Assembly: GCF_000829435.1 (NCBI RefSeq)
Contig: NZ_JXRP01000017.1
Span: 1 to 64,000 of the forward strand
DNA: 64,000 nt
From: Jeotgalibacillus soli
Lineage (GTDB): Bacteria > Bacillota > Bacilli > Bacillales > Jeotgalibacillaceae
Reading direction: 5' to 3'
The translations under genes were made by a program, and so were the position numbers. Below are positions 8,984 to 17,918 of the stretch, piece by piece (position 1 is the first letter of the stretch; every line of letters starts with the position of its first letter). Below the pieces are notes generated by a model. The model was not told where the DNA came from and searched no databases. It saw only the letters and a program-made list of their open reading frames with translations.

Positions 8984-10120
8984 ATGGGAACAATCGGTAC
9001 GATAGTAATAATGGTGATAGTTGGAGCTGTGATTGGCGGTTTTACGAATTCACTGGCAATTAAAATGCTTTTTCGACCCTATAATGCGGTCTATATTGGT
9101 AAATGGAGATTGCCTTTCACCCCAGGATTAATTCCAAAGAGAAGAGAAGAGCTGGCGCGTCAGCTTGGACTTACTGTTGTTAATTATCTGTTGACACCAG
9201 AGAGCTTAAAAGCCCGTTTTTTACATGAGAGGCAAGAAAAAGCGATATCTGCTTGGCTGCAAAAAGAAAGCGATTATATTTTCAACTCTCAAGAATCAGT
9301 CAAAACATGGATGGCACGATTTGAAATTGATTCTCCTGTACCTTATGTTGAAAAAACAATGGACTCGTGGATCGAGGAGCAGTATGAAAATATGAAAGAG
9401 CGTTATCGATCGCAAACGATTCGTGAAACTCTACCAGAACGATGGTTGATTCGTTTAGATGGAAAGGTTGAAAATGTATCATCCTACATTTTAGAAAAAG
9501 GTGTAGAGTATTTTTCTTCACCAGAAGGAAAAGAACGCATACAAATCATGATTGATGATTTCCTGAAAACACGAGGAACACTTGGCAGCATGATTAAAAT
9601 GTTTATGGGAAATACATCTTTGGCTGACAAGGTGCAGCCAGAAATCATTAAATTTTTGAATCATGAAGGAACAAATGGTATACTCAAACAGGTTTTACAC
9701 ACAGAATGGGAAAAAGTAAAGGATTGGGAATGGGATCGTGCTTTTTCAATCGTGACAGATCGAGATTTAGTCATACGACTGCAAGGTCTTGTCAAAGAAA
9801 GAATCAATCTGGATGAATGGCTTGATCGTCCGCTGGGACAAGCGTCAACACCACTAAAAGAAGGCGTACAGCAGCGATTAATACCAAAGGTTGTTGAGAC
9901 TGTCAGGATTATGCTAAGTGAAAGGCTGGAACAGCTGCTGTTAAAAATGAATCTGCAGGATCTCGTTCGTGAACAGGTGGATTCATTTGAGGTAGCTCGT
10001 ATTGAAGATCTGATGCTTGGGATTTCTCGGCGTGAATTTAAAATGATTACTTACCTAGGTGCCCTTTTAGGCGGAATAATTGGCTTTTTCCAAGGGATTC
10101 TTGTTTTATTCATAGGTTGA
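8984..10120 (+). CDS. yheB: YheB, DUF445 membrane protein
   Basis: This 378-residue protein is the orthologue of B. subtilis YheB (377 aa). A membrane helix at each end (about residues 4-24 and 355-377) brackets a long helical cytoplasmic or coat-facing domain. The N-terminal motif GGFTNSLAIKMLFRPY followed by PFTPGLIPKRREELA is the DUF445 hallmark. Its biochemical role is unknown; the B. subtilis protein has been linked to spores. ATG 8984 is chosen because GGTGAAGGT precedes it; a GTG at 8966 is in frame but has no site. It is followed 80 bp later by yheA, as in B. subtilis. Confidence 0.93.
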   Translation: MGTIGTIVIMVIVGAVIGGFTNSLAIKMLFRPYNAVYIGKWRLPFTPGLIPKRREELARQLGLTVVNYLLTPESLKARFLHERQEKAISAWLQKESDYIFNSQESVKTWMARFEIDSPVPYVEKTMDSWIEEQYENMKERYRSQTIRETLPERWLIRLDGKVENVSSYILEKGVEYFSSPEGKERIQIMIDDFLKTRGTLGSMIKMFMGNTSLADKVQPEIIKFLNHEGTNGILKQVLHTEWEKVKDWEWDRAFSIVTDRDLVIRLQGLVKERINLDEWLDRPLGQASTPLKEGVQQRLIPKVVETVRIMLSERLEQLLLKMNLQDLVREQVDSFEVARIEDLMLGISRREFKMITYLGALLGGIIGFFQGILVLFIG

Positions 10121-10201
10121 AACAAATATCCACAATTTAGTTTGACTCCCCAGGTAGTAGGGAAGAGGCGAAGAGTGGGTTAAAAAAAGGAGGTTTTACG
10201 A

Positions 10202-10570
10202 TTGTCAGTTAATCTGTACGATCATGCAAACGAATTAGAGCGTGCCATTCGAAAGAGCGATGAATTTACTCATTTGAAGCAAATGTACGATGCGGTGACC
10301 AATGATGAATCAGCACGCCGTATGTTTGAGAATTTCCGTGATATTCAGCTTGTGCTTCAGCAAAAACAACTGACTGGGGAAGAAATTACCCAGGACGAAA
10401 TTGAACATGCTCAAAAAACGGCTGCACTTGTTCAGCAGCATGCTTTAATTTCGAAACTAATGGATTCAGAGCAACGAATGAGTATGCTTATCCAAGATCT
10501 TAATAAGGTCATTATGAAGCCTTTAGAAGAATTATACGGTCCAATGGGTCAAGGTGGTCCAAGCCAATAA
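10202..10570 (+). CDS. yheA: YheA, YlbF/YmcA family protein
   Basis: The 122-residue helical protein belongs to the YlbF/YmcA family, whose best known members (YlbF, YmcA, YaaT) form a complex affecting RNase Y, biofilm, competence and sporulation. YheA itself has no firm function. It is highly charged with long amphipathic helices (DHANELERAIRKSDEF, then LVLQQKQLTGEEITQDEIEHAQ). The start is a TTG at 10202, supported by AAGGAGG seven bases upstream. A long terminator follows. The yheB-yheA pair is conserved with B. subtilis. Confidence 0.92.
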   Translation: MSVNLYDHANELERAIRKSDEFTHLKQMYDAVTNDESARRMFENFRDIQLVLQQKQLTGEEITQDEIEHAQKTAALVQQHALISKLMDSEQRMSMLIQDLNKVIMKPLEELYGPMGQGGPSQ

Positions 10571-10620
10571 TCGCTACAGTCAGGTGAGGCGAATCATCGT
10601 AATTTTTCTAATAAGGTTAT

Positions 10621-10666
10621 CAACAAAAGAAATCCTCCTTAGCATAAGGAGGATTTCTTTTGTTGA
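10621..10666 (+). terminator. yheA terminator (long stem)
   Basis: CAACAAAAGAAATCCTCCTTA pairs almost perfectly with the following TAAGGAGGATTTCTTTTGTTG. The loop is tiny and U-rich tails lie on both strands. Confidence 0.88.
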
Positions 10667-10759
10667 GTATGCTCATAATCGTGGCGTAAGTAAAAACGTT
10701 TTGTCTTATGTTTTTCGGGGCTAAGCAAGCCGCCTGCGCTTTTCGTAGTCTATTCGGTA

Positions 10760-10814
10760 ACGGCCTGTAAATTGGGGAGCACGGCCTGTAAATTTATCTA
10801 ACGGCTTGTAAATG
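10760..10814. repeat. Three short direct repeats, ACGGCCTGTAAAT type
   Basis: ACGGCCTGTAAATT occurs at 10760 and 10781 and as ACGGCTTGTAAATG at 10801, giving a period of 20-21 bp. No coding frame uses them and they lie in the gap between yheA and the large repeat array. They may be a second, smaller intergenic repeat family. Confidence 0.75.
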
Positions 10815-10858
10815 GTCCCTGTATATATAATATAGGGAGATTCCAATTTTCCACTTGC

Positions 10859-11230
10859 CTAGCTCCGGCTGCTAGCTGCTCGAGGTCATAAGCCACACTG
10901 CCCCAGTTGGCAAAGAGCGCCAACTAGTGCAGTGCGTCTTATGCTTGTCGGAACTAAACGGGGCGTTTCCGCTTTTCATGAGATCCAGCTGCAACGCCCA
11001 GTCCCTCGAGGTCATAAGCCACACTGCCCCAGTTGGCAAAGAGCGCCAACTAGTGCAGTGCGTCTTATGCTTGTCGGAACTAAACGGGGCGTTTCCGCTT
11101 TTCATGAGATCCAGCTGCAACGCCCAGTCCCTCGAGGTCATAAGCCACACTGCCCCAGTTGGCAAAGAGCGCCAACTAGTGCAGTGCGTCTTATGCTTGT
11201 CGGGACTAAACGGGGCGTTTCCGCTTTTCA
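10859..11230. repeat. Repeat array A: three 126-bp hairpin units
   Basis: CTCGAGG recurs at 10879, 11005 and 11131, so the period is 126 bp. Each unit holds a ~57-nt hairpin (10887-10943 and +126, +252): CATAAG...CAGTTGGC, loop, GCCAACT...CTTATG, with about 21 of 25 positions paired. Units are nearly identical except at the left edge, where the first begins like array B (GCTAGCTGCTCGAGG). The right edge, GAAAAGCGG on the minus strand, coincides with the hemAT stop codon. Because the period is a multiple of three, long open frames appear in several phases; they are artefacts. Confidence 0.92.
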
Positions 11231-12529
11231 TTGTTGGTCTAGTGATGCGGCTGCTTGTGCTACTTCTGATGCTTCTTGTGAGATGGTTCCGAGAGATAGT
11301 ACTAGGTTTTTGATGTCAATGTCCATTTTTTCGTTTTGAATTTTTAATTCTGTCATTGAATGTAAGATTTCGGTGAAGGAAGCACTTGTGGATAAGATGC
11401 TTTCTCTTTCTGCTTCGAACAAAGCTTTTAGCTCAACGATGGATTGTTCAATGCTAGAAGTTGTTCCGTTTGTATCCTTCAACAGTTCATATACTTGGCT
11501 AACGGATAGCTTTGTATTTTCGGCAAGCTTTCGGACTTCATCTGCTACGACTGCGAAGCCTTTTCCATGCTCACCGGCTCTTGCGGCTTCAATGGAGGCA
11601 TTAAGGGCAAGAAGATTGGTTTGATCAGCGATGGATGTGACCATATTGGCAACTTCAGAGATTTGACTATTTAAGTCATTCAGTTCATGAATATTTTTTT
11701 CTGTTGTATACATTTTAGATGAAATTTGTTCGCTTTCCGCTTTTGTGTTTTCTAGCTTTATTTGTTCTGAATTTGTTTGAGATTGCAGCTTTTCAGCAAT
11801 GCTAGAACCACTGTGTGATAAATCAGACAGTTGATCAAGAGACAGCTTCATACTCTCCACACTTTCACTTGTGGATTGACTGCTCGCAGATAATGTCCTT
11901 GCACTGTCTTTTAACGTTTGAAGTAAATTGTGAAGATGGTTTTGTTCAGTACGCAATTGGTTTTCATGCTGTTGTTCATAGGCTTCCAAAACAATTTGCA
12001 TTTCTAAATTCAATACACGTGATACGGATCTGATTAATTGAAATTTGTCTCCTTCTTCATATGGAAGCTCTTCGATCAGTGTAATAAATGAATTTAATAA
12101 ATCCTGGAATGAAGCGATATACCATTTTGGATCCAGCCCTATATGCAGGTGAACCGCTGCAATGCGCTGACGCTGTGCGAGATAGTTCTCGTCAATTTTG
12201 CCATTAAACATTTCTTGAATATGTATGGATAATGTTTGTCTTAACCGCTCGATTGTACTATGATCCTTGATTATCCGCATAAGTGCTGGCTCCTGTTCAA
12301 GATTTACATAGAATTGAGCCACAATGTTATCGATATGGTTACTGACAACGGGTTTGAATTGGAGAAGTCTTCTTAGATCATCTTCCTTAAGAGAAATCAT
12401 ATTCATTTGTTTTACTGTTGTGGCTTTGTTGGAAAGATTAATACTTACAGCATTCGAATTCTGTTGTGCAATTTGTTCATTCAAAGATTCTTTCGTTTGT
12501 TTGCCATTAGATAATAGAGACCATTTCAT
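11228..12529 (-). CDS. hemAT: Heme-based aerotactic transducer HemAT
   Basis: This soluble chemoreceptor senses oxygen with a globin domain and signals to CheA. The N-terminal ~190 residues form a globin-coupled sensor domain; Tyr74 and His127 (in AAVHLHIGL) align with the oxygen-contacting Tyr70 and heme-ligand His123 of B. subtilis HemAT. The C-terminal half is a methyl-accepting chemotaxis signalling domain with the hairpin-tip motif [20 protein letters not shown] and [16 protein letters not shown]. Length (433) matches HemAT of B. subtilis (432). There is no membrane segment. ATG 12529 follows GGAGGATTTTGCTT. Its TGA stop is the first base group of the repeat array on its downstream side. 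In B. subtilis it lies in the yhf cluster, so it has moved. Confidence 0.96.
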   Translation of the reverse strand: MKWSLLSNGKQTKESLNEQIAQQNSNAVSINLSNKATTVKQMNMISLKEDDLRRLLQFKPVVSNHIDNIVAQFYVNLEQEPALMRIIKDHSTIERLRQTLSIHIQEMFNGKIDENYLAQRQRIAAVHLHIGLDPKWYIASFQDLLNSFITLIEELPYEEGDKFQLIRSVSRVLNLEMQIVLEAYEQQHENQLRTEQNHLHNLLQTLKDSARTLSASSQSTSESVESMKLSLDQLSDLSHSGSSIAEKLQSQTNSEQIKLENTKAESEQISSKMYTTEKNIHELNDLNSQISEVANMVTSIADQTNLLALNASIEAARAGEHGKGFAVVADEVRKLAENTKLSVSQVYELLKDTNGTTSSIEQSIVELKALFEAERESILSTSASFTEILHSMTELKIQNEKMDIDIKNLVLSLGTISQEASEVAQAAASLDQQ

Positions 12530-12745
12530 AAGCAAAATCCTCCTTCAATGATTACCTTTTTTTGATATCGACTAAATCGATGAAATCTTGAATAATTACC
12601 TCTTAAAATCGATGTATATACTAGGTTTATTTCACCAATGGTTAAAGGGATAAGACAGCTGGAGATTTTGAAAAAAAATTCCTTATTGACCCTGCAACTA
12701 AAGGTTTGTACACTTAAACAAGCTTAATCGTGAAAGGTGATTACA

Positions 12746-14260
12746 TTGAATATTATAATAAATGGTTTGGAAGATAAACGATATGAACGCCCGTTGCAAT
12801 TGATCGCAAATTTGTTTTATGAGGAGACAAAGCTGACTGTAACGGAAGAGCCAGTAGCTTCAGGGCAATCACTTGTGCTGAATATAAACATCACTAGACA
12901 AGTGAATAAGCTGCATGCCTCTGCTGAGTTGCTTGACCCTCGGCTCATTGCGCACAGAACAAGTGATTTTGTGAAAAAAGAAACTGAAAAAGAAGAGTTT
13001 AAGCAATATAAAAATACAGTCTCTCATGTGTTTTTATCCATTCTCCAGGATTACACAGGCATTCGTCAAAAATGGGGAGTGCTGACAGGCATTCGGCCAA
13101 CTAAGCTGATGCATCGTCATCGTATGAACGGTGTAGCACCAGATATAGCAAGAGCAAATCTTAAAGAGCAGTATTTGATTACGGATGAAAAAATTGATTT
13201 AATGGAACGCATTGTAGATCGTCAGCTTACGATGATCCCGGATCTATATAAAATACAGGATGAAGTAAGTATTTACATTGGGATCCCGTTTTGCCCAACA
13301 AAATGTGCATATTGTACGTTCCCAGCGTTTGCCATACAAGGGAAGCTGGGTAAAGTTTCGTCATTTTTAGCTGGCTTGCATTATGAGATTCAAGAAACCG
13401 GGCGCTGGTTAAAGGAACGTGGTGTGGCGATTACAACCATTTATTTTGGCGGCGGTACTCCAACAGCCATTACTGCAGAAGAAATGGACGAATTGTATAA
13501 AGAGATGTATCGATCATTTCCCGATGTCAAAAATGTCCGTGAAGTAACGGTGGAAGCGGGAAGGCCGGATACCATTTCACCTGATAAGCTTGAAATTTTG
13601 AAGAAGTGGGATATAGACCGTATCTGTATTAATCCCCAGTCGTATACGGATGAGACATTAAAGGCAATCGGCCGTCATCATTCGGTGCAGGAAACGATCG
13701 ATAAATTTCACCTAGCACGTGAGCACGGGATGAATAACATCAATATGGATTTAATAATTGGTCTTCCAAACGAAGGTGTAGAGGAGATTAAGCATTCTTT
13801 AGCTGAAACAAAAAAATTGATGCCGGAATCTGTGACAGTTCACACATTGTCCTTTAAGCGTGCATCAGAAATGACGCTGAATCGTGAAAAGTATAAGGTA
13901 GCAGATCGTGCAGAGGCTGAAGAAATGATGAATTTGGCACAAAAATGGACGGCTGAAAACGGGTATGTTCCCTATTACTTATATCGCCAGAAAAATATCT
14001 TAGGGAATCTCGAAAATGTGGGCTATGCGATGCCGGGGGAAGAAAGTCTTTATAATATTATTATTATGGAGGAAGTACAAACGATTATCGGGCTTGGATG
14101 CGGAGCAGCAAGTAAGTTCATTGATCATTCATCAGGGAGTATCACGCAATTCGCAAATCCCAAAGATCCCAAGTCTTATAATGAAGGATTTATGGATTAT
14201 ACAAGCAAGAAAATTGCTTTCTTAGAAGGATTATTTCCACCAAAAGTTGAAACCTTGTAG
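12746..14260 (+). CDS. hemZ: HemZ-type coproporphyrinogen III dehydrogenase-like radical SAM protein
   Basis: The 504-residue protein has an N-terminal ~165-residue domain and a radical S-adenosylmethionine domain with the cluster-binding CxxxCxxC motif in FCPTKCAYCTF. GGGTPTA and NMDLIIGLPNE, typical of the HemN/HemZ group, follow. It is the B. subtilis HemZ orthologue (501 aa), annotated for oxygen-independent coproporphyrinogen III oxidation, though whether HemZ makes heme directly is uncertain. TTG 12746 is preferred: it has AAAGGTG at good spacing and gives MNIIINGLE, aligning with the B. subtilis N-terminus; GTG 12737 overlaps that site. It stands next to yhaR as in B. subtilis. Confidence 0.92.
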   Translation: MNIIINGLEDKRYERPLQLIANLFYEETKLTVTEEPVASGQSLVLNINITRQVNKLHASAELLDPRLIAHRTSDFVKKETEKEEFKQYKNTVSHVFLSILQDYTGIRQKWGVLTGIRPTKLMHRHRMNGVAPDIARANLKEQYLITDEKIDLMERIVDRQLTMIPDLYKIQDEVSIYIGIPFCPTKCAYCTFPAFAIQGKLGKVSSFLAGLHYEIQETGRWLKERGVAITTIYFGGGTPTAITAEEMDELYKEMYRSFPDVKNVREVTVEAGRPDTISPDKLEILKKWDIDRICINPQSYTDETLKAIGRHHSVQETIDKFHLAREHGMNNINMDLIIGLPNEGVEEIKHSLAETKKLMPESVTVHTLSFKRASEMTLNREKYKVADRAEAEEMMNLAQKWTAENGYVPYYLYRQKNILGNLENVGYAMPGEESLYNIIIMEEVQTIIGLGCGAASKFIDHSSGSITQFANPKDPKSYNEGFMDYTSKKIAFLEGLFPPKVETL

Positions 14261-14339
14261 GATTATTTTTTTTAGTTAAATGATGTTTTTATGAAGATTT
14301 TCTTTTTGAGCAGGAATTTTTGTTAACCATCCCGAAATA

Positions 14340-14355
14340 ATGAATGGACATTCAT
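14340..14355. promoter_or_regulatory. Candidate FadR-type operator before yhaR
   Basis: ATGAATGGACATTCAT is a 7-bp inverted repeat with a 2-bp spacer, sharing the TGAATG/CATTCA arms of the Bacillus FadR (TetR-family) box. The spacing is 4 bp shorter than the usual operator, so it is a weaker candidate than the site at 41265. It ends 20 bp before the yhaR start codon. Confidence 0.5.
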
Positions 14356-14375
14356 TTTATAAAGGGGATGGAAAA

Positions 14376-15170
14376 ATGGGTATTAAAACAGATTATAAAA
14401 AAATAAAAGTTAGTGTTGAAGGTACTGTCGGTTGGGTTTCGTTGAACCAGCCTGACCGCTTAAATGCCCTTCAAACAGATCTCATGCTTGAAATGGCGCA
14501 GGCGCTGAAGGAATTAAATAGAGAGCCGGATATTAATATTGTCGTGCTAAAAGGAGAAGGTCGGGCATTTTGCTCAGGCGGAGATATTAAATCCATGCTT
14601 GAGTCGAATGGAGAAGAGCATTTTCAACGTATGATGGAGGCGGCTTCAGATGTTTCCATGACACTTTATTCAATGGATAAGCTTACTATTTCCGCTATTC
14701 ATGGTGCTGCTGCAGGACTGGGATATAGCCTTGCCCTAGCAACGGATATTATTGTAGCAGAAGAAGGCAGTAAACTGGCAATGAACTTCATCGGAATTGG
14801 CTTGGTTCCGGATGGCGGCGGACATTATTTTTTAAAAGAGCGTATAGGAGCGTCTAAAGCCATGCAGTTGATCTGGGCAGGTGACGTGATGAACGGGCAT
14901 GAAGCACAGGCAGTTGGACTTATCGATCATGTTGTTGCTGAAGGGAAAGTGATGGCTGAAGTGAAGGCACTTGTCCAAAGCTATCAAGCAAGACCTCTGA
15001 AAGCGATGCTGGAAACAAAATCGATTCTAAGACGTGGCCAATGGAGAGAGCTTAAGAAAGTGCTAGAAATGGAACAGGAAGCACAGTGGCGTATGCGTCA
15101 GACGGAAGATCATCAAGAAGGAATACGAGCCTTTGTTGGGAAGAGAAAACCGAATTTCAAAGGCCAATAG
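14376..15170 (+). CDS. yhaR: Enoyl-CoA hydratase/isomerase family protein
   Basis: This 264-residue crotonase-fold protein shows the CoA-binding segment LNQPDRLNALQTDL, the oxyanion-hole regions GRAFCSGGDIKSM (about 65-77) and HGAAAGLGYSLALA (about 110-123), and PDGGGHYFL. Crotonases hydrate or isomerise acyl-CoA thioesters, most often in fatty-acid beta-oxidation; the exact substrate is unknown. Position after hemZ matches yhaR of B. subtilis. Start ATG 14376 follows AAAGGGGATGG; the upstream in-frame ATG (14340) is part of the palindrome and lacks a site. A FadR-like palindrome directly upstream suggests fatty-acid-responsive control. Confidence 0.88.
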   Translation: MGIKTDYKKIKVSVEGTVGWVSLNQPDRLNALQTDLMLEMAQALKELNREPDINIVVLKGEGRAFCSGGDIKSMLESNGEEHFQRMMEAASDVSMTLYSMDKLTISAIHGAAAGLGYSLALATDIIVAEEGSKLAMNFIGIGLVPDGGGHYFLKERIGASKAMQLIWAGDVMNGHEAQAVGLIDHVVAEGKVMAEVKALVQSYQARPLKAMLETKSILRRGQWRELKKVLEMEQEAQWRMRQTEDHQEGIRAFVGKRKPNFKGQ

Positions 15171-15177
15171 AAAAACA

Positions 15178-15214
15178 GGTTACGGCTCATTTGTTTATTA
15201 AGCCGTAACCTTCT
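15178..15214. terminator. Bidirectional terminator, yhaR / yhzD
   Basis: GGTTACGGCT and AGCCGTAACC pair around a 13-nt loop; A and T tracts on either side suit both converging genes. Confidence 0.88.
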
Positions 15215-15215
15215 T

Positions 15216-15401
15216 TTATGTGTGAAACAATAGTAGTTTACCTGCAGGCGATACTAAACGATGTGTTTGTTCCAGCAGCCCCTCTGCTTCGAGTCTTTTG
15301 TGACCAATTTCCTTTGCTGAATCATCATGTTCAGCTTCAAATGTATCCTCTAATAAAAGTTCTCCTTTTTTTTCAAAGGCAGTTATCTTATAAACACCCA
15401 T
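15216..15401 (-). CDS. yhzD: YhzD-like small protein
   Basis: The 61-residue product (MGVYKITAFEKKGELLLEDT... SPAGKLLLFHT) matches the short YhzD family of bacilli. It reads as a small alpha/beta protein with a charged middle (DDSAKEIGHKRLEAEG). Function is unknown. It is convergent with yhaR and shares its terminator; it diverges from yhaQ. Ribosome binding site AAGGAGAG sits 8 bases before ATG 15401. Confidence 0.8.
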   Translation of the reverse strand: MGVYKITAFEKKGELLLEDTFEAEHDDSAKEIGHKRLEAEGLLEQTHRLVSPAGKLLLFHT

Positions 15402-15558
15402 TGCTTACACTCTCCTTGTCTTTTATTTCTCCCATCGTTATTATTTTTACATAGAGATGACCACTCAGTAAAGATGAATGGACGAAATAGTATGAAAACT
15501 GAACCTTTTTTCTAAATGATTCGTATAAATATGTAAGGAGCTCAAGGGAGGGGAAGTT

Positions 15559-16458
15559 ATGACACTGCGTATTGAAAAAGTAACAAAGCGACTTGGTGAG
15601 TCAGTTGCCGTAGATAATCTATCATTAACTATTCCTGAAAAATCGATGTTTGGCTTTTTAGGTGCAAATGGTGCAGGAAAAACAACCACCTTTCGTATGG
15701 TGCTAGGTCTCATCAATGCTTCAAGCGGATCGATCACGTGGAATGGAAAACCTATCGGATATCATAACAGCCATGAGGTTGGGTATTTGCCTGAAGAAAG
15801 AGGCTTATATCCTAAAATGAAAGTAAAGGATCAGGTTGTTTATTTAGCAAGGTTAAGAGGGATGGAGAAAAAGAAAGCCGAGCAAGAGCTAATCTATTGG
15901 CTGGAGCGCTTTAACGTACCTGAGTATGAAAATAAACGAGTGGAAGAGCTGTCAAAAGGAAACCAACAGAAAATACAATTTATAGCAGCAATTTTACATA
16001 AACCATCTTTACTTATTTTAGATGAACCATTTAGCGGGCTTGACCCTTTAAATGTAGAGCTGTTAAAGGATGCCGTTCGTGATATTCATAAAAAGGGGAC
16101 GACAACTGTCTTTTCCAGCCACCGCATGGAGCATGTTGAGGAGCTTTGCGAAAGCGTTTGTATTGTACATAAAGGATCGCCTGTTGTTCATGGGGGAATC
16201 AGAGAAATTAAACGATCCTTTGGAAAGAAAAATCTCTTAATTAACGCAGAATTTGATCTTACTTATCTAAAGGGCTTTCCAGGAGTTGTGAAAGTGAAGG
16301 AAAGAATGGACGGGGTCACCCTGCAGATTGAGAATGAAGGAGTTTCCCAGGAAATACTTAAAGAGATTAACGCAAAAGGATTTATCCGACAATTTTCCCT
16401 TGAGGAACCTTCTCTGAACGATATATTTATTGAGAAAGTAGGTGCTTCATTTGAATAA
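15559..16458 (+). CDS. yhaQ: ABC exporter ATP-binding protein (NatA-like)
   Basis: The 299-residue ATPase has Walker A GANGAGKTT (about residues 35-43), signature LSKGNQQKIQF, Walker B LLILDEPFSGLDP and switch SSHRMEH. A C-terminal extension of about 80 residues is usual for the DrrA/NatA group. It pairs with the overlapping permease gene yhaP. B. subtilis YhaQ/YhaP resembles the sodium-extruding NatAB exporter and drug exporters; the substrate here is unknown, though sodium export would suit an alkaliphile. Start ATG 15559 follows GGGAGGGGAAGTT. Confidence 0.93.
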   Translation: MTLRIEKVTKRLGESVAVDNLSLTIPEKSMFGFLGANGAGKTTTFRMVLGLINASSGSITWNGKPIGYHNSHEVGYLPEERGLYPKMKVKDQVVYLARLRGMEKKKAEQELIYWLERFNVPEYENKRVEELSKGNQQKIQFIAAILHKPSLLILDEPFSGLDPLNVELLKDAVRDIHKKGTTTVFSSHRMEHVEELCESVCIVHKGSPVVHGGIREIKRSFGKKNLLINAEFDLTYLKGFPGVVKVKERMDGVTLQIENEGVSQEILKEINAKGFIRQFSLEEPSLNDIFIEKVGASFE

Positions 16459-17713
16459 ATTCGGACTAATTCTCGCAAAGACGTATATAGACAAATTTAA
16501 ATCAAAATCATTTCTACTAACGACAATCCTTTTTATCGCTGCGATCATGGTGGGTGCGAACCTTTCAACCATTATGGATCAATTTGGCCGTGGGGGAGAA
16601 GCAGAAGATGAATGGAAAATTGCTGTAAAGGATGAAGAAGGAACAGTCGCAGGGGCTCTTGAGCAGCAAATTCTATTGGTAAATGATCAAATTTCCATTA
16701 ATCAGGTGACAGGACCATTTGATGAAGTTGAACAGCAAGTGATAGATGGCCAGTATGATGCGCTGCTGACTGTCACATTAAAGGAAAGCGGGAAAATCGA
16801 ATCCGTATACTTTTCAGAGTCATTAACAAGTTCTGATGTATCGAATGATTTACAGTTAACCTTACAGACTATTCAGTCAAATCTAGCTGCGAATAAACTA
16901 AACCTTAGCGCGGATGAACTAGCTACATTAAATATGCCGGTCACCTTTAAGCAAGACTCTTTTTCAGAAACAGCAAAATCAGAAGCTGAGCTGAGTGAAG
17001 CGCGTGGGCTTGTGTATATTATGATCTTTGTTATTTATATTTCAGTACTTTTGTACTCAATGATGATTGCGACAGAGGTTGCAGCGGAAAAATCATCGCG
17101 TGTAATGGAAATATTGGTCTCAAGTGTTCCTCCCATTCAGCAAATTTTCGCGAAAATCCTTGGGGTAGGCCTTCTTGGATTAACACAGCTGTCCATTTGG
17201 GGAATTGTAGGCTATGCTTCTCTGCAATTTAACAGAGATCAAATGCAGGGGGGGATATATGAATTTTTTGGCTTCTCCAGCAGCAGTATAGAGACGTTTG
17301 TCTTCGGATTGATCTTTTTCTTACTAGGCTATTTTCTTTTTGCTACGTTAGCTGCATTTCTAGGCTCTCTTGTTAGCCGTACAGAGGACTTGCAGCAGAT
17401 GCTAATGCCCGTGACATTACTGATTGGTATCGGAACGTTCCTTGCTTTTTATGGTATAGCAGATCCAACTGCCACATTTGTGACGATCGCGTCATTTATC
17501 CCATTTTTTAGTCCGCTTGTGATGTTTACTCGTGTAGGAATGCTAAACGTACCAATTTGGGAACCGATTACTGCGATCGTACTCACCTTTATCACGATCG
17601 TACTGCTTGGATGGTTCGGAGCGCGTGTCTATCGTGGAGGGGTGCTTATGTATGGAAACGGCTCTTCCTTTAAGGATTTGCGGAAAGCGTTAATGATAAC
17701 AAAAAAAGAGTAA
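16451..17713 (+). CDS. yhaP: ABC exporter permease (NatB-like)
   Basis: The 420-residue membrane protein has one N-terminal helix (about 20-40), a large extracytoplasmic domain (about 45-180), and five C-terminal helices, the ABC-2 permease layout. The TEVAAEKSSRVMEILVSSV segment just after the second helix is characteristic of NatB-type permeases. It is the partner of yhaQ: TTG 16451 overlaps the yhaQ stop by 8 bases and uses an AGGTG site inside yhaQ, so translation is probably coupled. The length equals B. subtilis YhaP (419). The substrate is unknown. Confidence 0.92.
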   Translation: MNKFGLILAKTYIDKFKSKSFLLTTILFIAAIMVGANLSTIMDQFGRGGEAEDEWKIAVKDEEGTVAGALEQQILLVNDQISINQVTGPFDEVEQQVIDGQYDALLTVTLKESGKIESVYFSESLTSSDVSNDLQLTLQTIQSNLAANKLNLSADELATLNMPVTFKQDSFSETAKSEAELSEARGLVYIMIFVIYISVLLYSMMIATEVAAEKSSRVMEILVSSVPPIQQIFAKILGVGLLGLTQLSIWGIVGYASLQFNRDQMQGGIYEFFGFSSSSIETFVFGLIFFLLGYFLFATLAAFLGSLVSRTEDLQQMLMPVTLLIGIGTFLAFYGIADPTATFVTIASFIPFFSPLVMFTRVGMLNVPIWEPITAIVLTFITIVLLGWFGARVYRGGVLMYGNGSSFKDLRKALMITKKE

Positions 17714-17918
17714 ATGAAACGAGAATCGATCATGAATCGAACTGGCCTTTCTCTTGGGAAAAAGGATCTTTATTTGATAAGATGATAACGAACGATTATG
17801 CTAATCTGAAAAGTATAAAGGAATGCTCGCGTTTATCAGATTCTTTCTCGCCACTCTCAGCTGCTTCAGGTATGATGGAAACGGGATCAATAGAGTGAGG
17901 ATGAAAGGAAATGTAAAG

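Noticed and set aside
10872-11339. Three long open frames across array A
   Set aside because: They exist because the 126-bp period is divisible by three. The peptides repeat every 42 residues, occur on both strands, and lack start signals.
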